Part shown: positions 14,304 to 26,236 of the stretch, in pieces | How the letters are laid out: every line of letters begins with the position of its first letter | Position numbering within the stretch: the first letter of the stretch is position 1 | Assembly (NCBI GenBank): GCA_947561585.1 | Contig: CANNZV010000522.1 | Location: 1 to 64,000, forward strand | Source of the DNA: Caprella mutica | Taxonomy: Eukaryota; Arthropoda; Malacostraca; Amphipoda; Caprellidae | Reading direction: 5' to 3' | DNA: 64,000 nt | The notes under the pieces: model-generated | Told to the model about the DNA's origin: nothing | Databases searched by the model: none | What the model saw: only the letters and a program-made list of their open reading frames with translations | Program-made: the position numbers and the translations under genes

Positions 14304-14430
14304 ACGGAGAAATGTTCGGCGGGGAAAGGACCTGGCGTGGAAGAGTCCTTGTGGGGAAAGGTCTGTCGGGGAAAAGTCCCGGCGAGGAAAAGACCAGCGG
14401 AAAATGGTCCGGTGGGAAAAGTCATATTGC
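14304..14430. repeat. Short degenerate tandem repeat (GGGGAAAAGTCC-like, 16-17 bp)
   Basis: Six to seven degenerate units built on GGCGGGGAAAGGACCT, GTGGGGAAAGGTCTG and GGGGAAAAGTCCCGG stand out as G-rich in AT-rich DNA. The style, short GC-rich tandem units alternating GGCG and GAAA, resembles the arms of the foldback elements at 41227-42133 and 56574-57698. It may be one arm of a related element whose other arm is lost or outside reach. Confidence 0.6.
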
Positions 14431-14569
14431 CGTTCAAATGAATTTGAATTTACTAAAAAAATCTTTATCAGAATGGTAGCAATGTCCCCTCCCTCAACCG
14501 GGCCGCTAACCTAACCATAGGTGGAGTATATATCTCTATATTTATAGCTTATAGTGTTTCTTAAATTTT

Positions 14570-14610
14570 GGGCGAAAGTGTCATTCGGCGAAAGTTTCGT
14601 GCGCTGAAGT
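14570..14610. repeat. Relic end of the GGCGAAAG foldback family
   Basis: Contains GGCGAAAGTGTCATTCGG, then GCGAAAGTTTCGTGCGC. The same words, in the same order, make up the right arm of the 41227-42133 element (GGCGAAAGTATCGTTCGG, then GTCGTGCGGCGAATG). It is probably a truncated copy of that family. Confidence 0.5.
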
Positions 14611-17600
14611 TGTTTCGATTATCATTACTAATAAAGACATCACAGTTAATATTTTTACAGCTTCTTAAAAGAATAAGAAGACTTTTGTAATGTTAAAAAG
14701 TGGGGCATTCATTAAAAAGCTTGATAGTTTGGAAATTAGAAGACCGTTTTTCTATTTCTAATTCAACTGGAGGTAAAATAAATTTTTATAAGCTCCGTTA
14801 TTATTGCAATGGTGGTAAAAACTTACAATAATACCTACCTAAGGAACTTACATTATCATACAGAGAACATCTACTGAATTTGAATAAAAAATATTTACAG
14901 AGGTCTCCAAATTTCAAAAGTTTAAGATTAAAGAACATTTTACTGTAGAAATTGAAGGAACGTGATCGACACTGAATTTCACTTTCTAAATAATTCATAG
15001 ATTTTTAGATTCAAGCTACATCATTTATACGTTTATTGAACTTGGTAATTTCTAATAATGAAGAAATTATTAAACTATTAACATTGAATTATTTTTGATT
15101 GATATCCTGTTTTTTTGTTTTTGTTTTTAATCCTATACCGTTATATTTATAAGATAGATTAAAAAGGTTTTCTCACATTTCATGTGGTAGAGTACCGATC
15201 AGCTTATCCGGATGCTGCTCGTATCATGGTCCGTTAACTTATATATTAATATATAATGCGGGAGATAAGAGAAGATAATTAATTTTTATTGATGCATATA
15301 TACCCAAAAGTTGACAGACAGAAACTTGTGAAATAAAAGATGTTTTGCAAATGAAGGACACAAAAAATGAACTTTGTCCTGTAAATATTTTGTACGGAAA
15401 GTTCTATAGCAATAAAAGTGAATCTAAACAGTAACGAAACTTGTCAACCGAATGATTTCAAAGTTCCAGAAGACCCTTTCTAAAACTTATTTTGAGTCCT
15501 CTGGAGACGTACAAAATTTATTTAGAATAAACAAGGAAAATATTTGTGCAGAAAAAGGATTATTTGTTTCATAGGCAGGCCCCGCATGTATTAATTCCCA
15601 TTTTTTCTAATGTAATAATTGCAAGGAATGTTTCGATGTTAATACCGTTAGTAGACTAAAAAAATGGAGAAAATATTTTGAGGAGATTAAACAATACATA
15701 TCAATGTCACTATCCAGATGAAGTTGTTAAGAGGAATAGGTTCAGAAATTCAACATTTACCATTTAAGGTAAGATCCGTATCATCGCCCATATTTTTGGT
15801 CATGTGAAAATCTATGTGTACATAGTGATCATTATTTCAAAAAATTTCCGTCCCATGACTTCATCAATTTTTGGTTGAATTCTATCATGTTCATCATAAC
15901 TTATTATAGCTACAAATAATTTTGTAAAATGTGTCAATAAATTGAACAGTTCAATTATTCACTATATTCCATCCATTTACATTTATTATTGTTATATATT
16001 AAAATTTGATATAGCTTGATTACATATATTTTACATATTATACTTTTATAATATTTATTCATATATCCATCTTTGATAATTAGAAACTAAAGTAATTATT
16101 AATTTGCTTATTATATCAAAATATCTTTCCATTGTAGAAATATATTTTTAATTTTCCAGTAATTTTAATTTCGAATAGGGATAAAGTATTTGTTTTTTGT
16201 AGATAATTTAGTTATTTGTATACATATTTTTGCATAATCAATTGCGTTCAATAGGACCATGGGCAAAAGGCTTACTGAAAACGCCAGCTCATTCTGTTGG
16301 ACATTCTCTGAAAACATCATGGAAAACATGTTTAGTCAATTTATATCTACCTCATTATAAATCAAGTATTAATAAATTGCAAACCCAAAAGAATTTCGTA
16401 AAATTCATCTAGCATGTTAAATTCGACACCACTTTTTAAAAGGTTGTAAATTGTCAACGTTCTAAATTTGATAACTTCTGAGTTTTATTGCTCCAAGTAA
16501 CACACACAGAGAGATGTAACGTATTATATTTTATAGATTCTAGTATATGATTGCATTCATGTTCAGCCTGTGAATAACTTACATATTTCTATGTGATATA
16601 AGTCTTAGTAATAAACAATAAAAAAATAATTAATATTACCATTCTATATTAAATAATAACTTTTAACATATCGGTTATTTCAATTCTGATATTAATAGGT
16701 ATATAAAACTGTTTATAAGCATTATACAGTATTTTGAAATTGATAATATTAGCGATTCAAATGAAGCAATCATTATAATCATCAGTATAATAATAAGTTA
16801 ATTAAAATATCATGCCTAGTGTTTCAATTCATTATCAATATTAATGCAGGTATTTTATTTCATTAATTCGGTAGGGGATTATTACCTATTAGTCACTATA
16901 GGATGTCCATTAAAGTATAATATTTGATACCGTCGCAGTGCAAATGAAATCAATCAGATGAAATTTGAGTAGTTGAGAATTATTTTTACTCAGATTTTAA
17001 TACCAACGATAAAAATAATTATTGCTATTATTTTTCCTGCTTATCTAATAATAATTAATTTGTATTGTACAATATTAGAATAGAATAAGAATGGTACAAT
17101 GTACATTCTTCAATTTGGTATTCAATGAATTCAGTATATATATTATATAGAATTTTTCTGAACAATACTATACTTTGTTACATAACACATTTACAGAAAT
17201 CGTATATATGTATAAATAGGTATTAAGTGACAAGTTATAGTTGAAATTCAAACTTTTTCTGACACTTTTTTCTCATGCAGAATAACAAAATGATGATTAC
17301 ATGCAAAAAAAATAAGAACAGAGCATCCAAAATGTTACAACATTTGCAAACATTCATAGGGCTAGATTTGGCTAAAAATTTCTTCAGACACGGATAAATA
17401 ATAGAATATTCGATATATAGTGAAGGAACAATAAGTGACTTGGTGCTTACTTTGTTGCAGAGGTGTTTCTGTGTCCATATGTCATCATATGATAGGAGTA
17501 CAACAGATTGGAGAGTTTTGAAAATGAAGTGTATAACACGCTATAAAAGCTTGAACATAAAATTCCAATTTCCCGAGATTATGGGTATGAAATTTACGAT

Positions 17601-17745
17601 TTTATATTACAGCAAATCTCAACAGTCACAGCAACATCGTTTAATTTGTTTACAGTTTGCTGTGCAACAATTTTCATTGTTAATCATGATTTTTCTCTTT
17701 TTTGGGTGGCCAATGATAATAGCTTTTCATATTCTCAACAACAAT
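14611..17745. other. AT-rich intergenic DNA, no gene seen
   Basis: About 3.1 kb of AT-rich sequence. Small frames at 14801-14998 (reverse), 16230-16412 and 17440-17769 (forward) show no domain and no biased composition that would support coding. The 5' part of the Tc1-like element at 17.75 kb presumably lies in the last few hundred bases, but I could not identify its terminal inverted repeat. Confidence 0.5.
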
Positions 17746-18204
17746 ATGACATGGCAATGCCTTAACTGAGGATGAGAAATGTATTATATAATAATGAAAC
17801 CTGCTAATGGTAACTACCCTAAAGTTATTGCTGCAAAAATTGGCTGCCATGTTGACACTGTGAAGAGATTTCATAGAAATCCTTCTCCAAGAAAGAAACG
17901 ATCTGATGCTGGAATATCCAAGACAGTGAATGGTAGGGATTTGAAGAATATTACTCGTCAGCTTCGTAAAAGACATGGATTAACGAGTAAGTCCATTTTC
18001 GACTCAGCTAGGCTTCTTCACGTACCTAAATCTATTCAGAATTCCATTCTTGGGATGTCCTCTCTTACAGGAAGACACAAGAATTTAAAAATGGAATGGA
18101 CAAGGGAGTATCTGAAGATGGACATGAGTTTCGTTCTGTTCACAGACGAGACTCTTGCGACTCTTGATGTACATTACGGCTGGTTAAATGGTTGGGTGTT
18201 TTAC
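17746..18204 (+). pseudogene. Tc1/mariner-like transposase, N-terminal part (interrupted)
   Basis: This is the front half of a cut-and-paste transposase of the Tc1/mariner superfamily. The forward frame (142 codons from 17779) starts with a helix-turn-helix-like DNA-binding segment (VIAAKIGCHVDTVKRFHRN), followed by a second basic helical region typical of paired-like Tc1 domains (GLTSKSIFDSARLLHVPKS). It then reaches the first catalytic Asp region of the DDE core (VLFTDE) near residue 122. Upstream, a few family-like codons (ALTEDEKC) lie in another frame at about 17755, so the true start is shifted or lost. The frame breaks at 18204, where a 4.2-kb element is inserted; the next part of the core resumes at 22435. 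Non-functional as it stands. Confidence 0.85.
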
Positions 18205-18431
18205 TAGTCCGGTCAATATAGCTGTAAAAGTGGATAAATTGGAAAAAAAATATTAGTAAGTTAATTTTTACATATGTTACTTTATAAATGTTGTTATATC
18301 ACTGTACCGAGATTATCGGTTTTCTCATACAGATAACGAGGAAGGAATAATATAGCGTCTTGCGATTTTTCTTTATTCCAAACAATCTGTAATTCTGAAA
18401 CAATGAAGGAAAATAGGTTCGGAAAAAGACA

Positions 18432-19749
18432 ATTTTAATGAATTCTAATAATTCTAATGAATTATGAATTACAATAAATTAAAACGAATTCAACCAAATC
18501 TAATGAATTAACAAATTTTTAACAATTCCAATGAATCAAATAAATTCTAACAAATGAAAATACTTAAGTTCAGAGAGAGACTGGAGGTTAAGTTAATTGA
18601 TTTACTCTAAAGATCGTAGGTAGAACTAGGTATATTAGGGTGAAGTATGGTAATAGTGGTAATTGGCAATACGAGAATTTAGAATTCTATTCATAATAAA
18701 ATTAACACATAATGGGGCTATTGTTAGGAAATATTCTACCTTGTGAAAATAAACAAACTCAATATATCAATAAATATAGCAAATAATTTCTTACATGATA
18801 GGTAGTCTTGCTTAGGGCTTAAAGAATCACTTGTGGGAGGTGGACAACGTTTCACTGGGTTAGCACGAGAATTATTTTTATTCAGATTTAACTATCTCTC
18901 ATTTACGTATCTGACAGAAAAAGGAAATTTAATAAAGGGATTGTACACCCAAATGCCGGACATCGAACTTCTATCTAACCTGAAAGTTTAACTAGCTTAA
19001 TGCAACCGGTAATTGAGGAGTTAGTGAAATTCGACGTTCCGGCACACTAAAATTAAAAAATGACAGAGGACCAAATATACTAAAAAATATTAAAATGGCT
19101 ACTTCTATCTATCGAAAGAAGAAGCCAGCATAATTCACACATATCAAGAGGTGACTGGGGTCGGCTGAGTAAGGTAACTATTCATATTAAACTTTTAATG
19201 AAATTGACCTCAAAATAGCTGATATTAAATATCACTAAAGCGCTAAGACACCCAATCACCTCTCTTGATCGAACACTATATGAAAAGAAGGAATAATATC
19301 TGTAGATTTGGTAGGTGATGCTATATAAGTTCTAGGGAAGTGTTTAAATCAAATTACCCTATATTATCGAGAATGTTGAATTTCATGAGTGAACATAACA
19401 CTGCCCCGGTTGCATCTACATGAATCATGCAACTATGAGTAATTTTAAGCTACCTATATATTCTGTCCAGTGTCCACCTCTCCAATGTGAATCTTCCGAT
19501 GTGTACGGTTATAGGAAACCCCCAATATTTTATATCAACAAATATTGTAGAAAATTATTGATATAAGCATCACACTGCTTAAAACAAATGAATTAATAAA
19601 TACATAAATCATGAATAATTAATGATCTGTCCGTCTAAAGAGCAAAACTACTTCAGATACAGGTCTAAGGTAGAGAAATGTTTTTGTAATAGAATTCACA
19701 TTTCTAGCTACTTTTATTTTACTTTACGGACTATTTTATCATCACTTGG
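18432..19749. other. Non-coding interior of the 4.2-kb element
   Basis: AT-rich sequence between the left inverted repeat and the BEL/Pao fragment. A short block at about 18430-18560 repeats AATTCTAATGAATTA-like words (degenerate 10-20 bp periodicity). The frame at 19622-19810 overlaps the integrase end antisense and is not a gene. Confidence 0.5.
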
Positions 19750-20786
19750 ATACACGTTGACTACGAGGCCAGTGGCCATTGATTTCTCTTCAAGCCAGGA
19801 TCTCTCTTAATGACTATGTCACCAACTGTTAGATATGTCCGCTTTGTCACCCACTTCCGTTGAGCTCTGAGTTCTTCTAGGTAGTTTTTCCTCCATTCTG
19901 TCCAGAAGTGCTCTGCCACGAACTGAACTCTTCGCCAACGTTTTTTTCCGTATTGAAGTAGGTCATCCTCTGAAAAATCTTCGTCGTGACTCTGTTCCTT
20001 TGAATGTTTTTGAGTTAGAAGCATAACAGGTGACAGAGGTTGTGGATCGTTAGGGTCATTTGACACATCCCATAGTGGTGTGGAATTGACGATGTTCGCT
20101 GCTTCCTGGAGAAAGGTACTAGGATTGGTATGAAGTTCATCCCTTGATAAGCTTTTCTCTTTAGTCTTCAAGAGAGCTGCGTCCATTGATCTTCTGACCA
20201 GCCTTATTTTTCTTTCCCACACTCCTGCGTAGTGAGAGGCGTGTGGAGGGTTCAATTCCAATTTGCAGTCTTTATATTCCAAGAATATGGCTACCCTCAA
20301 GAAGTCTACATCTTTTGTAGTGTCAGTAAATTTTGTTCCGCTGTTATCTCTTATCAACTTGCAGGGTCCTCTCACACTTTTAAAGCGACGAAGATCATTT
20401 TGGAAAGAAAGCGTATCGAGTGATGGTAGTGGTTCGACGTTAACGGCCCTCGAGTATAAACACGTGAACAGAACTGCCCAAATTTTCTTGGATGCTACAC
20501 TTTTGCGGGTTTTGACTCCGTCATGAATGAACCAGTGTCCGAATACGTCCAAACCGACGTTTGTGAATGGAGGCGTTGCGTCGACTCTGTCATGGGGAAA
20601 ATCGGACATGTACTGTTGTTCGCATGACGCTCTTAAGCGTTGACATAGGACACATTTGTTCAGAAAGGATTTCAATATTTTCTTTCCTTTGTTTGAGTAG
20701 TAGCCGCCTTGTCGTAGCGCTCCACTGGTTATGTGACTTCCTTGACGACCGGTATCCATATGTACTTTGTCTAATATAAATGTACT
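19750..20786 (-). pseudogene. BEL/Pao retrotransposon integrase (decayed)
   Basis: This is an integrase of BEL/Pao LTR retrotransposons, which inserts element cDNA into host DNA. The 332-codon reverse frame (20759 to 19761) has the end of an HHCC zinc-binding domain (H9, then C36-x2-C39), an rve core with a plausible D71, D138 (RDNSGTKF), E182 (YAGVWER) triad, and a C-terminal region with the family's FWTEWRKNYLEEL and VGDIVIKRD words. The tail continues in another frame at about 19800-19753 (VVNVYPSDDKIVRKVK), so the printed C-terminus is a frameshift product. Upstream, YPILLPHDH-like residues in another frame link it to the piece at 20786-21091. The multiple frameshifts make it a dead copy. 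It lies inside the 4.2-kb inverted-repeat element. Confidence 0.9.
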
Positions 20787-21800
20787 TACTCAGTGGTCAT
20801 GAGGCAATAGTATAGGATATTTAACTGTACAAGGAGAAGACACATTTTAAGACGTCCTACAACTCTTAGGATACCGTTTTTGTCTGTAAACAATCCTAGT
20901 TTTGACAAGGGGTTGTTAGCTGGGAGTTGACCTTTCTGAAGAATGTTAGTCATATTTACGAATGACGTTGATTGAGTTTCCCGTATCAATATATCATTGG
21001 CAAAATCTTCTTGTTGGTTGCAGCTCACTTTTTCGACCTTTTCCATCCAGTTTCTCGATACTTTCATGACGAGGTTTACTATCCTTTTCAATTTATTCCA
21101 TGAGGAGTGACGTTCTATTAACGTGCCTATCGGGGAGTTCTCTGGTACAGTGACAAGATTGGTATGGAGTAGATTAACAGTTTCCGGTAGATCGACTGAT
21201 GATTTTCATGATGTTTAGTATACAGAATGCTTGGGCCGGTAATCCATGACGAGTTGCGTAATGCATTGGCAGACGTTGCTCGTGTTGTGAAATCCTCTGG
21301 ATTGTTCTTGGTGCTTACATAACGCCACTGATTAGGGGATGATACAGACAGTACCATTTGGACTCTTCTAGTAACGTACTGTGTGAACCGTTTCTTGGTG
21401 TTTTGAGAAGTAACCCAAAACTATTCTGCTGTCTGAATAGAACCACACTTCATCGGTTTTTAGAGAGCTCATGAATCATTTTACAAGAAGAGTTTGCTGC
21501 GTTAGCTGCAGCACATAACTCTAAACGTGTAATAGAGTTAGCCAATTTTGGAGCAACTTTAATTTCTCCATAAAGGAATGGAACGTGAATTCTTCCCATG
21601 TCATCTGTCAATTTCAAGTAGATCACGTGACGGATAGCGTTTTCAGAAGCATCAGTAAATACGTTCATTGAACTATGCTCTCCTTGAAACGTGTTATGAA
21701 TGAGACATCTGGGCAGTTTGAGGTTATGCAAATCTGAAAGAGACTTTTTTCCAGCTTTTCCAATCCTAGTGTAGTTCCGGTGGTAAAATGTCGTCCCAAT
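20786..21800 (-). pseudogene. BEL/Pao pol, RNase H and linker region (decayed)
   Basis: Reading on the reverse strand from about 21800, broken frames give typical BEL/Pao pol segments in the expected order. An RNase H-like start is seen (VFTDASENA, then ITRLELCAA), followed by a second acidic motif in an adjacent frame (VWFYSDSRIVLGYF, about 21390-21450). Next come an NPEDFTTRA and SSWITGPSIL segment (21357-21127), then the linker before the integrase zinc finger (GILRVVGRLK, about 20850). At least three frames are used. Sequence upstream of about 21800 loses similarity, so the reverse transcriptase, protease, gag and 5' LTR are missing here. No LTR was recognised on the 3' side either. The fragment is therefore a truncated internal piece. 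Confidence 0.8.
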
Positions 21801-22434
21801 CGTATTTAGATAGATATACAAAAAAAAGTTGAAAATTATAAAAACAGAAAAACACACAAAAAAAGGAGGTTTTCGTCTCTGTTAGAGGTCCTCCAAGCCA
21901 ACGACGAAGCCATCTACCAAAAATGGGAGGGTAAGCTCATTTTAGCAGGGGAGGAGTACTGTGGCACACCCTAATTTCACCCACTCCATTATTCACCCCC
22001 CCCCCCACACACACTGACTTATAGTTGTCACAGGAAAATGAAACTTTTTGTACGTTTTCTTTGGAATGTTTACTGGGGAACTGAAGTAAAAAATGGAAAT
22101 CCGTAAAAATTGCAAGAAGAAACAGGAGACTATCCCCTTAAATGATAGTACTGTGTATACTTATAAGTAAAATATAAATATAATGAGTTTCAGTAGCCGC
22201 AATTACCAAAGGAGAGACATTTTTTGACCAGAAAGATGCTTCAAAAAACTCTACGGATATTGAAAAATTGTTTTTAACCCTTCAAAATGAATTTCTCCAA
22301 TAACTTCGAAATCCAATGACATAAAGTGGTAAACTTTTTTCTGTGATATAACAACACCTTTAAAGTAACATATGTGAAAATTAGGTTACTAATATTATTT
22401 TTTCCTATTTTTCTATAGTTTGACCGGACTATAC

Positions 22435-22585
22435 GGAGATGAACTCATCAGCGTTTAAGACGTCAACAACAGGGAGGAGTGGTTATGATATGGAGAGGCA
22501 TCATAGGGAGTAGACTTGTTGGTCCTATCTAAGTGCCAAAAGGAGTAAACAAACAAACACTGACACAGTTTTTCAGTGTTTGTGA
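22435..22585 (+). pseudogene. Tc1/mariner-like transposase, central part (resumes after insertion)
   Basis: Continuation of the transposase cut at 18204. The first codons (GDELIS) join on to the GWVFY end left of the insertion. After a frameshift comes the diagnostic Tc1-family block RLRRQQQGGVVMIWRGIIG at about 22456-22515. An in-frame stop follows GPI, with weak family resemblance to about 22585. The second Asp region would lie in this part and the last acidic residue is not recognisable, so the gene was already decayed or has been lost beyond here. No right terminal inverted repeat of the host Tc1 element could be identified. Confidence 0.8.
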
Positions 22586-23139
22586 TAAATTCAGATATTA
22601 ATATAAATGAAAATGATTTTCAGGGCTCGACTTAGTGTATCTTGCGGTCTTTGTTCTGTGATAAAAGTTCAAAGTAGCGAATGAATTTAAAGTTACTTCA
22701 GTTATAAAAACTAGTTTCTGAACCAATTGCTTTCAATATTGATGTCTATTGTAGTTACAATGATATATATAAATCATAAAATAAAATATAAACCTTCTAA
22801 AATGAGATAAAACATAACACTTCGAGTGATTTATTATGTGGAATGATATCTTAATTGCAATATATAAGATCTTCTATTGATCGACAACATAAATCGTTCA
22901 TTTATTATTGAAATTTTGTTGTGAATTTAATAAGAATTTAAAATCTAACCATAGCTTAACTCACACTCAGTATGGGTGAGTAATGGATACTTAGATTTAA
23001 ATAATTATTATTTATTTATATAACAAACAGCAATGTTATGCCCAATGAAATATTTTTGGAAGAAAGGTATGAAACTAGGTTTCAATTTATTGGTACGTTC
23101 TATATTTTCGGACACGTCAGAAAAGAAAATATTATGATT
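22586..23139. other. AT-rich DNA, no gene seen
   Basis: No coding region, RNA gene or obvious repeat supported. Confidence 0.5.
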
Positions 23140-23275
23140 ATCATTCAATTTCTATTCAAATTGGTATCAAGAATACCAATTGAAATAAAAGTAAAATAAG
23201 TATTATTATATCGTGATTTTTACGTGTTCGAAGGTATGGAACAGTGCGATGACATGAAACTTACCCTAAAATGGG
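23140..23275 (+). repeat. Dispersed repeat with internal palindrome, copy 1
   Basis: About 130 bp closely resembling 45985-46125 in the same orientation. Shared features are a short palindrome (AATTGGTATC, spacer, GATACCAATT in the other copy; one arm slightly changed here), AATAAAAGT, TTTTTACGTGTT, TATGGAA, GTGCGAT, and the end ACTTACCCTAA. The end reads AGGGTAAGT on the other strand, as in many Tc1/mariner-type MITE termini, but no opposite terminus was found. Confidence 0.7.
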
Positions 23276-24716
23276 TCCTGTTGAATTTCTGAACCAACTG
23301 CTTCTAATAACCTCATCTGGATTATAATTTTGATGTTTTTGATAGTTACAGCGAAACAATAAGAAAAAACTGTCTCCGTTTTCTATGTTCACGAACAGTA
23401 ATTATTTCGAGATATGACTCGAAATAAGTACCACTTTTATTAAAGTGAGGTGTACTTAAAGCGAGACCTGCCTGTACTACTTTATTTTCTAATACTGAAC
23501 CTAGCAGCAAAGTTAGTTTTTACAAATAGAAAATATTATTTAACGTAATGAAAATGTATTTAATAATAAAATGCAAAATCACACTCACTGGAAATTTTAA
23601 CCTGTGAAGCTTGTGTTTGTTCTATTCTTTGTATTTTGAATTGTGAGGAAAGAAAGTTTTGCATCTACAGATTTTAGTTTTTTCGTCAACCATTTGATTG
23701 TTCAAGGGGTTCAATGGGTTAAATGTGAAATGAATGATATAATAAATAAATAAATTTAGTTTACTTCACCTTTAAATTCTGAATGTACTGTGAATATTAT
23801 CAATTTTTATACTTCTTCATGCACCATTTCGGACTGAACGATTAGTATTATTATTATTCTACTTAATTTTTAGGTTAAGATAATAATATACCTCACATGA
23901 AATTAATTCCATGGAAGGTTAAATTTAAACGCGCATAACAAATCACCCTAAATAAAATTATAATCCATTGCATGGCAATTGTCCGCATGGCAGTTTGTCG
24001 CATGGAAGTTATACGTACACCCTAAAGGGATCAATATTTCTTGACAGGAAACTTCGAAAGGAAACTTCGTGAACTTCTAAAAACAATAATAAGTGAAATT
24101 TTAGTCGAATAGATAATGTGAATTATTGGTCACATTAGTTGTTTAAATAAAGTACATAACATTCATAAGAGTACACTAGAAGCGTACAGCAAAAGTAAAT
24201 TAAGAATTTAAGATTGTAATGATTTCGTAGATTCGATTTCCTTTCGCAGTTAAAAAATAACCAAAGCAGAATGGTTTGATTAAATGAATATAATACCAAT
24301 CATACAGATATCAACTTGTTGAATCAAATAATTGCAGCTATTCAAATGATATTCAATGGTGGAGGTCTTGAACTTACATTAATATTTCAAGTTATATATT
24401 TTATTTCTACATTGTTAATGTAATACGACAGATTCCAGGAAATGTGTTCAGAAAATCCCCTGGAAAAGTAATTCTTATCATCTTAATGAGATAAAAAAAT
24501 CTTCTAATTTCAGTAGGAGAATTTTCAAACTCACTCAGTTTGTTTTGACATCAGATACTCTAATAGAATCTATATGAGGAATTGATATTGTAAGACAGAA
24601 TATTATTACGAGTTTCGAAGCTGTTATTTGAGTATCATTTTCATAACAATGTATGCATATATTATAAGTGTAACTCCATACTACTATGAAGAAAGAATAA
24701 AATACATTCAAGAGGC
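23276..24716. other. AT-rich DNA with one small repeat patch (23968-24020)
   Basis: No gene is supported. At 23968-24020 three short units (GCATGGCAATTGTCC, GCATGGCAGTTTGTC, GCATGGAAGTTATAC) are followed by GTACACCCT. This looks like the right end of the 56574-57698 foldback family (GGCAGTTTTCC units, then GTGTACCC), so it is probably a relic of one arm. Confidence 0.5.
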
Positions 24717-24720
24717 TTAA

Positions 24721-25339
24721 CCCTAGTAACTAAGCCTTTAGAAGTTTGCTCAGTATCCTAGGGACTGGTCCGTGACTGCCAGTCCTTACTGAAACTGTTA
24801 TAAAATCTTAACAAATAGACCTATCGATATGTTTTCTTCATAAAAACCTTCATTTGATATTTAAACATCTATTGGTAAGCGCCAAACAATAATTATCTAT
24901 TTAAAATAAAAATTGCAATTAAGGATAAGAAACAAATGTTTCTTAGGTTTTTTAACTATTTGCTGAAAAGCCATTTTTACCACCCATAAATAAAAACTTT
25001 ATAACATTCACAAAAATAAATAACACTTAATGAAAACTTAACTATGGATGGAGACGTGTTCAAGAATGAAAAATATATCAAAAAGATGCATGTATAGTTT
25101 TTTGAAATATACTAACCTAATCTTGTGTTATGTTTTTTTGAGACAACCAGTATATTTGAATAAAAGCTTATAATATGAGTATCTTCACAATCATCACCTT
25201 CATTTTTGTATTTGCGTATGTATTTATTTTGGAAAGTAAAAGTCATGAAAACCCAGCTTCCAAATAGGTTTAAAAATAAATTTATTAATAATATTTCATA
25301 AGGACTGGTGCACCTGGACCAGTCCCTAGGTTACTAGGG
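24721..25339. mobile_element. piggyBac-type MITE (619 bp) with TTAA target duplications
   Basis: A non-autonomous DNA element. It is flanked by TTAA on both sides (24717-24720 and 25340-25343) and its ends are CCCTAGTAAC and GTTACTAGGG, a perfect 10-bp terminal inverted repeat. Just inside lies a second inverted block, CCTAGGGACTGGTCC, followed by CCAGTCCTTA on both arms. The left arm carries about 26 extra bases between the two blocks. TTAA duplications and CCC...GGG termini are hallmarks of piggyBac elements. The interior is AT-rich with no transposase frame, so it would depend on a piggyBac transposase made elsewhere. The nearly perfect termini suggest a fairly recent insertion. Confidence 0.92.
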
Positions 25340-25343
25340 TTAA

Positions 25344-26236
25344 GAATAAATTAGAAAATAAATACCTTGCAATTGCGGCTAAAAAACCCAATAGTTATAT
25401 GCAAATAGTTCATATTTCGAATGAAATCATTTGCATCATGTTACTCTGGATAAAAAAAGATATCTCTTAATTTCAGCCTGATGGAAAACATTCAGGATTA
25501 GGCCACATATTGGTAAAGACCTGAATTTTAAGTCACGATAAGTTAAATGGAATTATTCATATAAAAATAAGGATATTTATTTAATGCATATGTTTCATAC
25601 AACTGCTGGAAAATGTATTCAAAATGTATTTCATAAATAAATTATAAAAAGTGTTAATTATATTTATAACAAGCTCAATTTCTTCCAATGAAAAATATGT
25701 TCAATCTTAAAATCAAAAAAATTATTTATCACATCATTGTTTGCCGATCAATAGCATGCATGCGATGTTCATCAGACGTTTGCACTGAAATTCTACGAAA
25801 TTGTCATCAGTTCATTAGAAGAAAAGTCAAGAAAAACAAACAAAAACTCTTGAAAAATTTCAGGAGTGGAGAATAGTTTTGATACTCCGCTTAATGCTCA
25901 ACAAAAAGTTCCGATACAGAGACAGAATTATTGTTCATGGGAGTTTAAAAACATCGATCGAGTTTTGATAAATATCGTGAAAAATAGGTAAAAAAGTTAT
26001 ATTGAATTATTTACAAAAAAGAAAACAGTATTAGCGCCAAATGATACATCGGCTCTAATTCCTTCGTATTTTAGTAATTAATTTTATAATTGATCATTAT
26101 AATGAATAAAACTTTTACCAATTAAATGAAAGTAGTTTGAAAGTCAATAATATTTTCTGTTTAAATTACAAATATTATTATCCTTTAGCAAGGGCTAACT
26201 ACTTCTTAAATTTGTCATTGCATAATAATTATTGAT
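25344..26236. other. AT-rich DNA, no gene seen
   Basis: No supported gene. The small forward frame at 25688-25876 is Lys-rich low-complexity sequence without a recognisable domain. Confidence 0.5.

Larger units (their letters stand above)
18205..22431. mobile_element. 4.2-kb inverted-repeat element inserted in the Tc1-like transposase
   Basis: The left end begins TAGTCCGGTCAA at 18205 and the right end finishes TTGACCGGACTA at 22431. Similarity between the inverted ends extends about 95-100 bp inward with small indels (both contain ACATATGTTACTTTA and GTTGTTATATCAC). The flanks are TAC at 18202-18204 and TAC at 22432-22434. Removing the element and one TAC rejoins the transposase reading across the site, which is strong evidence for a 3-bp target duplication; a TA duplication with slightly asymmetric ends is the alternative. 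The interior has no transposase of its own that I can see. It carries a decayed BEL/Pao pol piece on the reverse strand. I could not assign the superfamily from the ends; it is probably a non-autonomous DNA element that later received the retroelement fragment. Confidence 0.85.

Noticed and set aside
16230..16412. Small forward frame
   Set aside because: No domain, no composition bias and no neighbour that would support it.
19622..20779. Forward-strand frames over the integrase
   Set aside because: They are antisense to the clearly recognisable BEL/Pao integrase.
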